From: Flavobacterium sp. UBA7680
Lineage (GTDB): Bacteria > Bacteroidota > Bacteroidia > Flavobacteriales > Flavobacteriaceae
DNA length: 64,000 nucleotides
NCBI RefSeq assembly: GCF_002482975.1
Contig: NZ_DLHA01000019.1
Span: 360,394 to 424,393, forward strand
Direction: 5' to 3'
Shown here: positions 25,345 to 34,237 of the stretch, piece after piece
Numbering within the stretch: the first letter of the stretch is position 1
How the letters are laid out: every line of letters begins with the position of its first letter
Made by a program: the position numbers and the translations under genes
Notes under the pieces: generated by a model
What the model saw: only the letters and a program-made list of their open reading frames with translations
The model's database searches: none
What the model was told of the DNA's origin: nothing

Positions 25345-26094
25345 CTAAACAACAAAATAAGGCGATAAAATATCCTCAAAATTATATAATCCCTTTTTCT
25401 TATCTTTTAAATTCTCGACAACAAAAACAACACCATTTCCAAAAGCTTCCCTTGAAATCGATTCGTGAATTAAACGAACTGTTTGATACGGAAATCCAAA
25501 GATAACTTCATGTTTTCCTACGATTCCCCCTGCCCTAACCGAATTAATATTTTCTGTTTCAACATCAAGTGCTTCGGCAATTTTTATCGCAGTTCCAGAT
25601 GTTCCTTGTTTCTTCTTAAAATGCTCTTCGTTTACTTCGATATCAACCCACGGCGCAATTTTCTTTAAAAACTTAGCAGCAAACAATAAATAATTGACGC
25701 CCAAAGTAATATTTGGAGACCAAAAAACAGTTGTTTTATCAGCCAGTTTTTTAAGCAGTTTCAACTCTTTATCCTTGTAATGTGATATGGCAGAAATAAT
25801 TTTTACATTTTTCTTTGCTGCAGACTCTCCGTAAATATAAATTCCTTCATTCGAAGAAAAATCAATGATCGCATCTACAGGATGTTTCTCCAGTAAATCG
25901 TCAATACTGGTAGTTGAACTTGAATAAATTAAACCAGGTTCTTTAGACTCAATTCCAAAAAACTCCGGAACAGATCTGTGTTCTAAAACCTTACTTTGTC
26001 TTAAAACCCATTCCAGCGAGAATTTTTTATTTTCCAGTAATATTGATGCTACTGATTTTCCAGTCTTTCCGAATCCGATTAATCCTATTTTCAT
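25345..26094 (-). CDS. DapB-like (dihydrodipicolinate reductase family) protein, atypical
   Basis: NAD(P)-binding protein of 249 residues. Rossmann start MKIGLIGFGKTGKSVASIL, a VDAIIDFSSNEG segment, and the C-terminal domain motif EEHFKKKQGTSGTAIKIAE, which aligns with the DapB catalytic loop EAHHRHKVDAPSGTA. Lys (K163 of E. coli) and the second His are kept, but the first, catalytic His is Glu, and Asp-x-Pro before SGT is Gln-x-Thr. That argues for a paralogue with altered function rather than the housekeeping lysine enzyme. It stands alone between noncoding regions. Confidence 0.75.
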   Translation of the reverse strand: MKIGLIGFGKTGKSVASILLENKKFSLEWVLRQSKVLEHRSVPEFFGIESKEPGLIYSSSTTSIDDLLEKHPVDAIIDFSSNEGIYIYGESAAKKNVKIISAISHYKDKELKLLKKLADKTTVFWSPNITLGVNYLLFAAKFLKKIAPWVDIEVNEEHFKKKQGTSGTAIKIAEALDVETENINSVRAGGIVGKHEVIFGFPYQTVRLIHESISREAFGNGVVFVVENLKDKKKGLYNFEDILSPYFVV

Positions 26095-26501
26095 ATTTTA
26101 TTTTTTAATTTGAGTATGAAACTCGTTAGCAGAAATTGGGTATTGTTAAGATAAAATACAATTGGAGAAATTGCTTAAAAAATATCCTGACAAATAACCT
26201 TATTTCATAAAAATAGGAAAATTATAACAAGCCATCTAGCAAAAAATGCTATTTATAACATTTAATATACTTGTTAACAGGAAATATTTTGTTATTTGAT
26301 TTTTTATCCGAATAAAATTGGAATGAACTTTTAGACTGGCACTTTATCTTTTTGCAGCTAAATTTTTACGGTATTTTTTTCAACAATTTTTGTTCGTAAT
26401 ATTCAAAAAAAATACCAGTAAAAAAAGGGTTTTGTGATGTACAACTAAACATATTTTCTGTAGTTTTATGACCTGATACCCCCAAATCAATTAAGTAAAG
26501 A
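26095..26501. other. Intergenic region without recognised features
   Basis: About 400 AT-rich bases between divergent genes. No reading frame, strong hairpin or repeat copy stands out; TAGTTTTA near 26461 is a weak -7-like box for the DUF1810 gene. Confidence 0.5.
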
Positions 26502-26936
26502 ATGGCTTACAACAACAACGAATTACTTCGGTTTTTAGATGCACAAAATAAATTGTATCTAACTGCTCTTGATGAAATTAAGAAAGGTAAAAAGGAATCT
26601 CCGTGGATGTGGTGCATTTTTCCGCAGATAAAAGGAATGGGTTCCAGCGATACATCAAAATTCTACGAAATTAAAAATGCCGACGAAGCAATTGCTTTCC
26701 TTGAGCATCCAATTTTAGGAAAACACCTTATTGAAATAACAGAAGAATTGGTCAAAAAAGACGAACTGGAAGCTGTAGATATATTTGGTACACCCGATGT
26801 TGAAAATTTGCAATCGTGTATGACGCTTTTTGCAAGCATTCAAAATTCAGAGCCGGTTTTTCAGGAAGTATTGCATAAATATTTCGATGGATCTTCTGAT
26901 TTTCATACGCTGCAACTATTGTACAGTAATTTGTAA
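26502..26936 (+). CDS. DUF1810 domain-containing protein
   Basis: Soluble protein of 144 residues, full length for DUF1810. Diagnostic segments: FLDAQNKLYLTALDEIKKGKK, SPWMWCIFPQIKGMGSS, and the ADEAIAFLEHPILGKHLIEI and FGTPDVENLQSCMTLFA regions. The family is widespread and resembles a calpastatin-like domain by name only; some relatives are fused to or neighbour macrodomain proteins. Biochemical role unknown. Monocistronic. Confidence 0.88.
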   Translation: MAYNNNELLRFLDAQNKLYLTALDEIKKGKKESPWMWCIFPQIKGMGSSDTSKFYEIKNADEAIAFLEHPILGKHLIEITEELVKKDELEAVDIFGTPDVENLQSCMTLFASIQNSEPVFQEVLHKYFDGSSDFHTLQLLYSNL

Positions 26937-27015
26937 AATCAATAAATTCAGGCGGTTTACTGGTATTTCATTAAAAATATAATGTTGTATTAGTGTATTT
27001 CTAAATTAAGATATT

Positions 27016-27072
27016 TATATTTGCAACACTGTTGCGTTTATTTGTTTCATAATGAAACGGTTAAATAACGCA
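27016..27072 (+). promoter_or_regulatory. -7 box and inverted repeat upstream of the ABC/TonB operon
   Basis: TATATTTG (27016-27023) fits a -7 element, though no TTG is seen at the expected distance. It is followed by an interrupted inverted repeat (27033-27072): TGCGTT...ATTT...GTTTCAT paired with ATGAAAC...AAAT...AACGCA. It would lie in the leader RNA, just after the transcript start. It may be a regulator site or leader hairpin. Confidence 0.45.
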
Positions 27073-27088
27073 GCAGAAATACCACCGA

Positions 27089-27439
27089 ATGAAAAAGAAA
27101 ATCGTAGTTGTAAATTTACTGATGTCTTTTGCAGTATTGTTCGCCATGCTGTTTCAGACGGTTCACTCCTACGAGCATATTTTAAGGCAGGCTTCAGAGA
27201 AACACTGTGAGCATAAAACTATCGCTGGACAAAAGCAAATAACGCACAGCCATTCGGTTGATGCTAATTGTCATATTTGCCATTTTGCCTTTAGTACCTT
27301 TATTCCGAATTCTTTTCCGGCATTATCATTTCAAAAAATAACGGTCGAAACCTCTTATAAATTCTTTTATTCGAAGGTTTATTCGACATTTTTTAAAGGC
27401 AGTCTCTTTGCACTGCGCGCGCCTCCCGCATTCATTTAA
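27089..27439 (+). CDS. Small exported His/Cys-rich protein (DUF2946-like)
   Basis: A 116-residue protein. An N-terminal signal or anchor helix (IVVVNLLMSFAVLFAMLFQT) precedes a ligand-rich middle: HSYEHIL, EKHCEHKT, THSHSVDANCHICHF. The C-terminal tail ends in LRAPPAFI. The plan (helix, His/Cys cluster, Pro-Pro tail) recalls DUF2946 and the DUF6660 protein at 57484. I infer a periplasmic metal-binding role. It leads the apparent operon with the ABC ATPase, TonB receptor and two permeases. A 244-base spacer with a hairpin separates it from the ATPase. Confidence 0.7.
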   Translation: MKKKIVVVNLLMSFAVLFAMLFQTVHSYEHILRQASEKHCEHKTIAGQKQITHSHSVDANCHICHFAFSTFIPNSFPALSFQKITVETSYKFFYSKVYSTFFKGSLFALRAPPAFI

Positions 27440-27467
27440 TTTACTACATTTTACTTCTTTAAATAAA

Positions 27468-27503
27468 AACAGCTTTTTACCTATTCAATAAAATGGGTAA
27501 AAG
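27468..27503 (+). terminator. Hairpin between the His-rich gene and the ABC ATPase gene
   Basis: CTTTTTACCTATT pairs with AATGGGTAAAAGG (12-13 pairs with wobbles) around a short loop. There is no clean T run after it, so it could be an attenuator or mRNA-stabilising structure rather than a full terminator. Confidence 0.45.
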
Positions 27504-27683
27504 GAAATACTGTTTTATAGCTGTTTTAGTTTCTTTATTGGAACTCAAATCAGCCTTTTTATCTCTGTAGTAAATTACCACTTCTCAAAATTATAAATTC
27601 ATAATCAAGCCTTTACCAATCAGGTAAAAGCCTGAGATTTCTATATCTGTTTTAAAATCAATTTACCCAAATACATAAAAACT

Positions 27684-28379
27684 ATGCTTACAGCAAAAAA
27701 TCTCACCAAGAAATATGGTGATCATACGGCTTTGAATTCTTTAAACTTAACCATAAACGAAGGCGAAATTTTTGCGCTTTTAGGACAAAACGGCGCCGGA
27801 AAAACAACTACAATTAATCTTTTTTTAGGCTTTATTGAACCAACTTCTGGAGAATTAGAAATCAATAACATTTCGGTTACTCAAAACAATCAGGAAACCA
27901 AAAAACACGTTGCTTACATTCCCGAAACTGTAATGCTTTATCCCAATTTAACGGGTTTAGAAAACCTAAAATTCTTTTCGTCTTTAGCAGGATTCAAATA
28001 TTCTGCGGGCGAATTAACTTATTTCCTTAATAAAGCAGGTTTACAGGCCGCAGCTCACGATCAAAACTTAGGCGGATATTCTAAAGGAATGCGCCAGAAA
28101 GTGGGAATTGCCATTGCGATTGCCAAAAAAGCAAAAGTCCTTTTACTAGACGAACCTACTAGCGGTTTAGATCCTAAAGCTTCAAATGAATTTTCGCAGA
28201 TTTTAAAAGAACTTTCTGCCGACGGAACAGCAATTTTAATGGCAACGCATGACATTTTCAGAGCCAGAGAAGTCGCTTCTCACATTGGCATCATGAAACA
28301 GGGAAATTTAGTCACGGTAATCGAAGCCGATAAAATCTCAGCAAATGAACTCGAAGACTTGTATTTACAAACCGTTTAA
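27684..28379 (+). CDS. ABC transporter ATP-binding protein
   Basis: Cytoplasmic ABC ATPase of 231 residues with a complete motif set: Walker A GQNGAGKTT (about 34-42), signature region GGYSKGMRQKVGIA (YSKGM replacing LSGGQ, as common in ABC-2/drug-export ATPases), Walker B VLLLDEPTSGLDP, and the H-loop MATHD. It resembles the CcmA/NatA/NosF type that pairs with ABC-2 permeases. The partners are the two DUF3526-type permeases downstream (31002 and 32455), with the TonB receptor gene in between (30 bases after this stop). Confidence 0.9.
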   Translation: MLTAKNLTKKYGDHTALNSLNLTINEGEIFALLGQNGAGKTTTINLFLGFIEPTSGELEINNISVTQNNQETKKHVAYIPETVMLYPNLTGLENLKFFSSLAGFKYSAGELTYFLNKAGLQAAAHDQNLGGYSKGMRQKVGIAIAIAKKAKVLLLDEPTSGLDPKASNEFSQILKELSADGTAILMATHDIFRAREVASHIGIMKQGNLVTVIEADKISANELEDLYLQTV

Positions 28380-28409
28380 AGGAAAAGGTATTTCCAACCA
28401 AAATATAAA

Positions 28410-30701
28410 ATGAAACATATAATTCTCTTTTTATTTTTAATAATCACTGCGCATTCCATACAATCACAAACTAACAAAAGAAATACAGACAGTATTGTTC
28501 AGGATTCTGTTAAAATGGCCCGAAACGAATTACAAACTGTTGAAATCGTGGGACGTTCGACAAAAAAATACACCAGCGATTATTCGTTTGCCGCCACAAA
28601 AACAGCCGCTTTAAACAAAGATATTCCGCAGTCTATCTCAACTATAACCAAAGAACTTATTACAGATAAAGGTGCTTTTTATCTCGCCGATGCCGTAAAA
28701 ATGGCAAGCGGTGTAATTCCCGCAAGTTATTACAATCAATACACGATTCGAGGCATTAGCCAGAATGAAGAAGGACAGATTATCAACGGAATGCGAACAC
28801 GTCAGTATTATTTTTTACAGCCTTTAACGAGCAATATCGAACGTGTTGAAGTGATTAAAGGCCCGTCGAGTGCGACATTTTCATCTGTAGATCCGGGCGG
28901 AAGCATTAATATGGTGACCAAAAAACCTTTGGCAGTTGACCGAAAAGAAATCAGTATGAGCGTTGGGAGTTTCAGCACTTTACGCGGAACACTTGATTTT
29001 ACAGGCCCTTTAAACGAATCAAAAACACTTTTATATCGTGTAAACGGTGCGTATCAGCAGGCAAAATCGTTTCGTGATTTAGTCAATAATAAATCGTTTT
29101 TGATTTCGCCTTCCTTCAGTTATATCCCAAATGAAAAAACAGCCATTAATACGGAGTTGATTTTGAGCGATATGAACGGAAATCTTGACAGAGGCCAGCC
29201 TATTTTGGGTGCCGTTGCCGGAAAAACAAGTTTAAATAAAACCCCAATCAGTTTAAATCTGGGAGCTCCGAGTGATTTTTTTAAGTCGAAAGAAATGATT
29301 TTGATGACCAATTTTGCTCATAAATTCAGTTCTAAAATTGGTTTTAATGCATCATACATGAAACAAACCTGGACAGAAGATCTTCAGGAACACAGAACTA
29401 CAAATGCATTTGCGGTCGATATTAACAATCAGCCTGTTATAAGTATGGCGATGATGCAGTTTGTGCAGCGTCAGCAAAATTGGGATATCGACAATTTGAA
29501 TGCTTTTTTAAACTTCGATTTCAAAACCGGAAAACTTAAACATAAATTACTAACGGGTTACGATTTAAGCAGTTGGAATAAAAATAAAGGCGGCGGACAA
29601 AATGCAGCCAGAGGTTATTTATTAAAAGACGGTACGGTTGCGAGTTCTTTTGTTTTGGCGAATGCCTCAAATTATCAAACTATTACAGTTGACGGCGTTG
29701 TGTTGCCAAAACCAAATGTGGAGTATTTCAACTTGAATAATCCAACTTATAAAATTACAAGCCCGGAAGATTATACGCTGAATGTTCGAACTGCGCTTCC
29801 ATCGGCATTAACGACTACAAATGCGGTTTACATTCAGGATCAGATTCAATGGGAAAAATTTACTTTTTTATTGGGTTTACGAAACGAATGGTTTGAAGAT
29901 ATTACGAACTATGAAACCAGCAACGAACTGAAAGTCAAAAAAACAGCTTTACTGCCAAGGGTTGGAATTACTTATGCGGTAAATAATGCGATAAATGTGT
30001 ACACGACTTATCTCGAAGGATATCAGCCGCAATCAAATACCGTTACTTTAATGCCTCAAACGGGTTCATTGCCAGCAGGAAGTTTGTTTGATCCACTTAA
30101 AAGTGATTTGAAAGAAGTGGGAATAAAAACGACTTTTTTAGACAACTCAATGAGTTTTAATGCGGCGATTTATGAAATCAGACAACGCAATATTTTAATG
30201 AATGCCAATGCCCCTGTAAATCCTGATTTATTGGTTACAAGAGGCGCAGAACGAAGCCGTGGTTTTGAATGCGATTTAGCAGGTTATATTACGCACGACT
30301 GGCAGATAAATGCTTCCTACAGTTATATCGATGCAGAAATTATCAAAGACAATAACCCTGCTTTAATTGGTGCCAGAAAACAAAACACACCAAAAAACAG
30401 CGCGAATTTATGGACTCGCTACAACTTTGCTTCGGATTCTGCTTTGCAGGATTTAGGAATTGGTCTTGGAATGCAGTATCAAAGCTCGAAAGTGCCTTGG
30501 TTTACAAGAGATTTTACACTTCCTGATTTTACCATTTTTGACGCGGCTTTGTTTTATAAACCAAGTAAAAGTAATGTGCAGATTGCTGTAAATGCAGGCA
30601 ATTTATTGAACAAAACGTATTGGCTTGGCGCGCAGAATTACTTGCGTTTGTTTCCCGGAAGTCCAAGAAACGTAAGCCTTACCGTAACTTATAAATTTTA
30701 A
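28410..30701 (+). CDS. TonB-dependent siderophore-type receptor
   Basis: Outer-membrane receptor of 763 residues. A signal peptide (to about residue 20, ending IQSQ) is followed by the TonB box ELQTVEIVG and the plug (about 60-190: KDIPQSISTITKELITDKG; VEVIKGPSSATFSSVDPGGSINMVTKKP). The barrel ends VSLTVTYKF. There is no CarboxypepD domain. The plug signature is of the ferric-siderophore/metallophore class. Placement between an ABC ATPase and ABC-2 permeases is unusual; siderophore receptors normally go with FecCD-type importers. It begins 30 bases after the ATPase stop, so the two are cotranscribed. Confidence 0.92.
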   Translation: MKHIILFLFLIITAHSIQSQTNKRNTDSIVQDSVKMARNELQTVEIVGRSTKKYTSDYSFAATKTAALNKDIPQSISTITKELITDKGAFYLADAVKMASGVIPASYYNQYTIRGISQNEEGQIINGMRTRQYYFLQPLTSNIERVEVIKGPSSATFSSVDPGGSINMVTKKPLAVDRKEISMSVGSFSTLRGTLDFTGPLNESKTLLYRVNGAYQQAKSFRDLVNNKSFLISPSFSYIPNEKTAINTELILSDMNGNLDRGQPILGAVAGKTSLNKTPISLNLGAPSDFFKSKEMILMTNFAHKFSSKIGFNASYMKQTWTEDLQEHRTTNAFAVDINNQPVISMAMMQFVQRQQNWDIDNLNAFLNFDFKTGKLKHKLLTGYDLSSWNKNKGGGQNAARGYLLKDGTVASSFVLANASNYQTITVDGVVLPKPNVEYFNLNNPTYKITSPEDYTLNVRTALPSALTTTNAVYIQDQIQWEKFTFLLGLRNEWFEDITNYETSNELKVKKTALLPRVGITYAVNNAINVYTTYLEGYQPQSNTVTLMPQTGSLPAGSLFDPLKSDLKEVGIKTTFLDNSMSFNAAIYEIRQRNILMNANAPVNPDLLVTRGAERSRGFECDLAGYITHDWQINASYSYIDAEIIKDNNPALIGARKQNTPKNSANLWTRYNFASDSALQDLGIGLGMQYQSSKVPWFTRDFTLPDFTIFDAALFYKPSKSNVQIAVNAGNLLNKTYWLGAQNYLRLFPGSPRNVSLTVTYKF

Positions 30702-30721
30702 TTCGTTGAGATGAAAAATAT

Positions 30722-30967
30722 TTAAACACATAGAAACATAGAATTTAAGCCTCAAAAGAAGTATTTCACTTGCATAATCTTGTCATTCCGAGGAACGAGG
30801 AATCTTCGCAAGAAACTCTACAAAGATTGGCAACTCACTATGCGGAGCTACTTACGAAGATTCCTCGTTCCTCGGAATGACAAGATTGTGGTAACTATGT
30901 GTTAGAAACTAGTTTCTTTTTATAGTCTTTTTTAAGATTCCAAAAAGCTATGTTTCTATGTGTTTAA
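30722..30967 (+). repeat. Family A repeat copy 4 with a nested family B palindrome
   Basis: The outer ends are TTAAACACATAGAAACATAG and CTATGTTTCTATGTGTTTAA, as in copies 2 and 3. Nested inside is a second element (30776-30887) with perfect 33-base inverted arms beginning AATCTTGTCATTCCGAGGAA. This fills the 300-base gap between the receptor and first permease genes, so the composite may form a large hairpin inside the operon transcript. Confidence 0.8.
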
Positions 30968-31001
30968 ACAAATTACACTCAACAGATAAATTTTAATTAA
31001 T

Positions 31002-32453
31002 ATGAAATTATTACATAAAGAAATACTCATAGCCAGACATTTTAAAAACTCAGTTTTTAAAAATTCGGCGATTTATATTATTACACTTTTTATTGGTGCG
31101 CTGCTTTTATTCGCCGCTTTTTCAGGCTGGGATAATTACAAAAGCCAAAACGAAACCAGCGAAAAATACCAGCATGAATCCCGCGAAGACTGGCTGAAAA
31201 ATCCAGACAAAAATCCGCATAGAATGGCGCATTACGGAAATTTTGCTTTTAGAAAAAGTACCTCTTTAAGCGTTTTCGAATTTGGGATGGAACCGTTTTT
31301 CGGAAATGCTATTTTTCTGGAAGCGCACAAACAAAATACAGCCAATTTCTCTGAAGCCGGATTCTCAAACAGTATGCTCCGTTTTGGAGAAATCAGTATT
31401 GCCATGGTTTTGCAGGTTTTACTGCCTTTACTGATCTTTTTTGTGGGCTTTAATTCAGTCGCTTATGAAAGAGAAAACGGAACTTTAAAAATTCTTTTAA
31501 GTCAGGGAATTAATTGGAAACAGCTTTTGTTGGGTAAAATCCTTGGAATTGCAAGCGTTGTTATGCTGCTTTTTGTTCCAACCATTATTGTATTGGTTTT
31601 GATTTGGTTACTGCTTCAGGACTTTTCCATTTCGGCAGATGAAGCAATTAAAATGGTATTGTTTATTGGGTTTCATTTTATTTATCTGATGTTCTTTTGT
31701 GTTGTTGCTGTTTTGGTTTCAGCGTCAAGCAAAACCTCAAAAAAAGCGTTGGTTTCTTTAATTGGAATCTGGTTGATTTTAACCATAATTCTGCCAAGAA
31801 CAACGCAGGCAATTGGAGCTTATTTATATCAAGCGCCTTCGAAAATTCAGTTTAACAGCGATATCGAAAAAGACATCCTGAAACAAGGCGACAGTCATAA
31901 CCCAAATGACGTGCATTATAAAGCGATAAAAGATTCTTTATTACGCGTTTACAAAGTCGATTCGGTACAAAAACTTCCTTTTAATTATTCCGGCTTTATT
32001 ATGACCGAAGGCGAAAGAATCAGTTCGGATATTTATAATAAACATTTAGAAGATCTTCTAAAAATTTACGAAAAACAAAATAGTTTTTCTAAAGCTGTTT
32101 CATTCGTAAATCCATACATCGCCATGAAAAACTTATCGATGGGATTATCCAATACAGACTATGATTCGTATATCGATTTTCAAAAGCAAGCCGAGCAATA
32201 CCGTTACGATATGGCGCAGAAAATGAATGGGCTGCAGATCAAATACATCAGTAATAAAAAACCCGGGCCAAACGATAAACCGCTCACAATTGGCAAAAAA
32301 CACTGGGCCATTATTGGAGAATTTCATTATGAACCCAAAACAGTTTGGGAAGTCTTAAAGACCGAAATCACTGCTATCATCTCCATATTGCTATGGATAA
32401 TTCTGCTGTTTGTTTTGATCAAAATTGCTGCTAAAAACCTAAAAGCCATTTAA
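31002..32453 (+). CDS. ABC-2 type permease, DUF3526-like (first of two)
   Basis: Inner-membrane permease of 483 residues. The first helix is near 20-40 (AIYIITLFIGALLLFAAFSGW). A periplasmic loop of about 90 residues follows, then a cluster of five helices (about 130-275) and a second large periplasmic loop (about 280-445) before a C-terminal helix (ITAIISILLWIILLFVLIKI). The signature FVGFNSVAYERENGTLKILLSQGI is the ABC-2 coupling region. This topology fits DUF3526/NosY-like permeases. It is two bases from the next, related permease gene, so the pair likely forms the heterodimer for the ATPase at 27684. Confidence 0.8.
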   Translation: MKLLHKEILIARHFKNSVFKNSAIYIITLFIGALLLFAAFSGWDNYKSQNETSEKYQHESREDWLKNPDKNPHRMAHYGNFAFRKSTSLSVFEFGMEPFFGNAIFLEAHKQNTANFSEAGFSNSMLRFGEISIAMVLQVLLPLLIFFVGFNSVAYERENGTLKILLSQGINWKQLLLGKILGIASVVMLLFVPTIIVLVLIWLLLQDFSISADEAIKMVLFIGFHFIYLMFFCVVAVLVSASSKTSKKALVSLIGIWLILTIILPRTTQAIGAYLYQAPSKIQFNSDIEKDILKQGDSHNPNDVHYKAIKDSLLRVYKVDSVQKLPFNYSGFIMTEGERISSDIYNKHLEDLLKIYEKQNSFSKAVSFVNPYIAMKNLSMGLSNTDYDSYIDFQKQAEQYRYDMAQKMNGLQIKYISNKKPGPNDKPLTIGKKHWAIIGEFHYEPKTVWEVLKTEITAIISILLWIILLFVLIKIAAKNLKAI

Positions 32454-32454
32454 T

Positions 32455-33792
32455 ATGTTAGTTCTCTTATTTAAAAATTTCATCCGCTCAAAAGGTACCA
32501 AAATTGGCTTACTTTTTTTATTAATCATTGGCTTTATAAGTCTTTTAATTGGCCGTCAGTTTCAGGAAAAACAGCAAAATAATATTACCGAAGCGGCCGT
32601 TTACCAAAAAGAACATATTGCCAGAAACGCCGCTTTTCATAAAGACGAAATTGGACTCCTGCTCTATTACATCAAGTTTTCATTGGTCAATACTACTTTA
32701 CCAATCAGCAGTTTAGCAATCGGACAGCGTGATGTGAATCCATCGATTCAAAGTGTTACGATTCGGGGTCTGGAAGCGCAGAAATACGATTCGGAACTCA
32801 ATAATCCGAGTAATCTTTTATCCGGAAATATCGATTTTAGTTTTGTGCTTTTGTATTTGTTTCCGCTTTTGATTATTGCTTTTTCATATAATATTATTTC
32901 CGAAGAAAAAGAATCAGGAACCTGGAAAATCGTGGCAACGCAAAGCCCGAATACCTTTTTATATATTTTAAAACTGTTTTATGTTCGTATTTTAAGTTTA
33001 ATTGCACTTTTGTCTTTTCTACTTTTTATTGCTGCTTTTCTTTTGGAAATCCCTATTGACAAAGCGTTTATACTATTTTACGGAATCGCCGTTTTGTACA
33101 TTTTATTTTGGTATGCAGTTTGTTTTTTCATTGTTTCACTTCAAAAAAATTCGAACTTCAATGCTGTTATTTTATTAACGATCTGGCTGTTTCTAATTAT
33201 TATTCTTCCAGCTGGAATCAATACCTATATAATTAACAAATATAAAGTTCCCGAAGCTTTAGAATTAACGCTTACGCAGAGAAATGCCTACCACGAAAAA
33301 TGGGATATGGATAAACAGCAAACGCTGGATAAATTCTACAAACATTATCCGCAGTTTAAACATTATACTTTACCGGAAAGTGAATTCAGCTGGCTTTGGT
33401 ATTATGCCATGCAGCAAATGGGCGATGATGAATCTGCTGTACAATCCAAAGAATTAGAGTCGAAATTAGAACAGCGAAATAATGCCAGCGAATTAATTGC
33501 GCAGTTTATTCCAACATTGCATACTCAGATTCAATTGAATGAAATTGCAAAATCAGACTTGAGAAACCAGCTTTTATTTTTAAAAGAAACGAATCAATTT
33601 CATGAAAAACTAAGACTGCATTTTTATCCCAAGATATTTGATAATGCAGCAGTTAATCAGCAAAAATGGGAGAACTTTAAAGTGGAAACGTTTCATGATA
33701 AATCAGAAACTAGTTATGTAAAGGCGTTTTTGCCATTACTGCTTTTTAATTTACTGTTAATTGGTTTTGGGTGGAGGAATTTTAAACGTTGA
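32455..33792 (+). CDS. ABC-2 type permease, DUF3526-like (second of two)
   Basis: Inner-membrane permease of 445 residues with the same plan as its upstream neighbour: first helix near 15-33 (IGLLFLLIIGFISLLIG), periplasmic loop, helix cluster from about 125 to 270, second large loop and a final helix (AFLPLLLFNLLLIGFGW). The coupling motif is YNIISEEKESGTWKIVATQSP. ATG follows the previous stop by one base, so translation is coupled. The large loops suggest contact with a periplasmic or outer-membrane partner, perhaps the TonB receptor or the His-rich peptide; this is inference. Confidence 0.8.
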   Translation: MLVLLFKNFIRSKGTKIGLLFLLIIGFISLLIGRQFQEKQQNNITEAAVYQKEHIARNAAFHKDEIGLLLYYIKFSLVNTTLPISSLAIGQRDVNPSIQSVTIRGLEAQKYDSELNNPSNLLSGNIDFSFVLLYLFPLLIIAFSYNIISEEKESGTWKIVATQSPNTFLYILKLFYVRILSLIALLSFLLFIAAFLLEIPIDKAFILFYGIAVLYILFWYAVCFFIVSLQKNSNFNAVILLTIWLFLIIILPAGINTYIINKYKVPEALELTLTQRNAYHEKWDMDKQQTLDKFYKHYPQFKHYTLPESEFSWLWYYAMQQMGDDESAVQSKELESKLEQRNNASELIAQFIPTLHTQIQLNEIAKSDLRNQLLFLKETNQFHEKLRLHFYPKIFDNAAVNQQKWENFKVETFHDKSETSYVKAFLPLLLFNLLLIGFGWRNFKR

Positions 33793-34237
33793 GTTTTTTT
33801 TCCGCAAAGGCGCAAAGGTTTACGCAAAGCTCGCAAAGCTATATGTTTAACTGTTTTTTTAACGCAGAGAGCGCAAAGGTTTTACGCAAAGTTCGCTAAG
33901 GTTAGTAAAAGAAAAAGTCTTTTTGCAAAGTTCACAAAGCTATATTTATACACATAGCTTTGTGAACTTTGAGTTTATAAAACTCCCTTGTACAAAATCT
34001 TTGCATCCTTTGCGAAAAACCTTTGCGTTACTTTGAGCTAAAAACTACATTTCAATAAAAAAGCTTTGCGAACTTTGCGAAAAACCTTAGCGTGCTTTGC
34101 GGTAAAATTCACAAACCTAACAGTAAAAAAATAACAGAAAATTATTTTCATTTTTTAAAGAAAGATATTAGTATTTTATTACTTTTAGCGAAAATTTAGA
34201 AATAAAACTGTTAAATATAAGCCCCAAATTATAATTA
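33793..34237. repeat. Array of CGCAAAG-type dispersed repeats (family D)
   Basis: About 300 bases are made of imperfect direct and inverted copies of CGCAAAGGTTTACGCAAAGT and its complement (33800-34110). No coding potential. AT-rich sequence follows up to the next gene; no clear promoter is seen. Confidence 0.7.

Noticed and set aside
27600..27683. TPP-riboswitch-like segment (AAGCCTGAGA) before the ABC gene
   Set aside because: Only a short match to the CUGAGA region; the second conserved half and the stems are missing.
27684..33792. Gld gliding-motility ABC transporter (GldA/F/G)
   Set aside because: The permeases have the DUF3526/NosY-like layout and sit with a TonB receptor; no Gld-specific features are seen.
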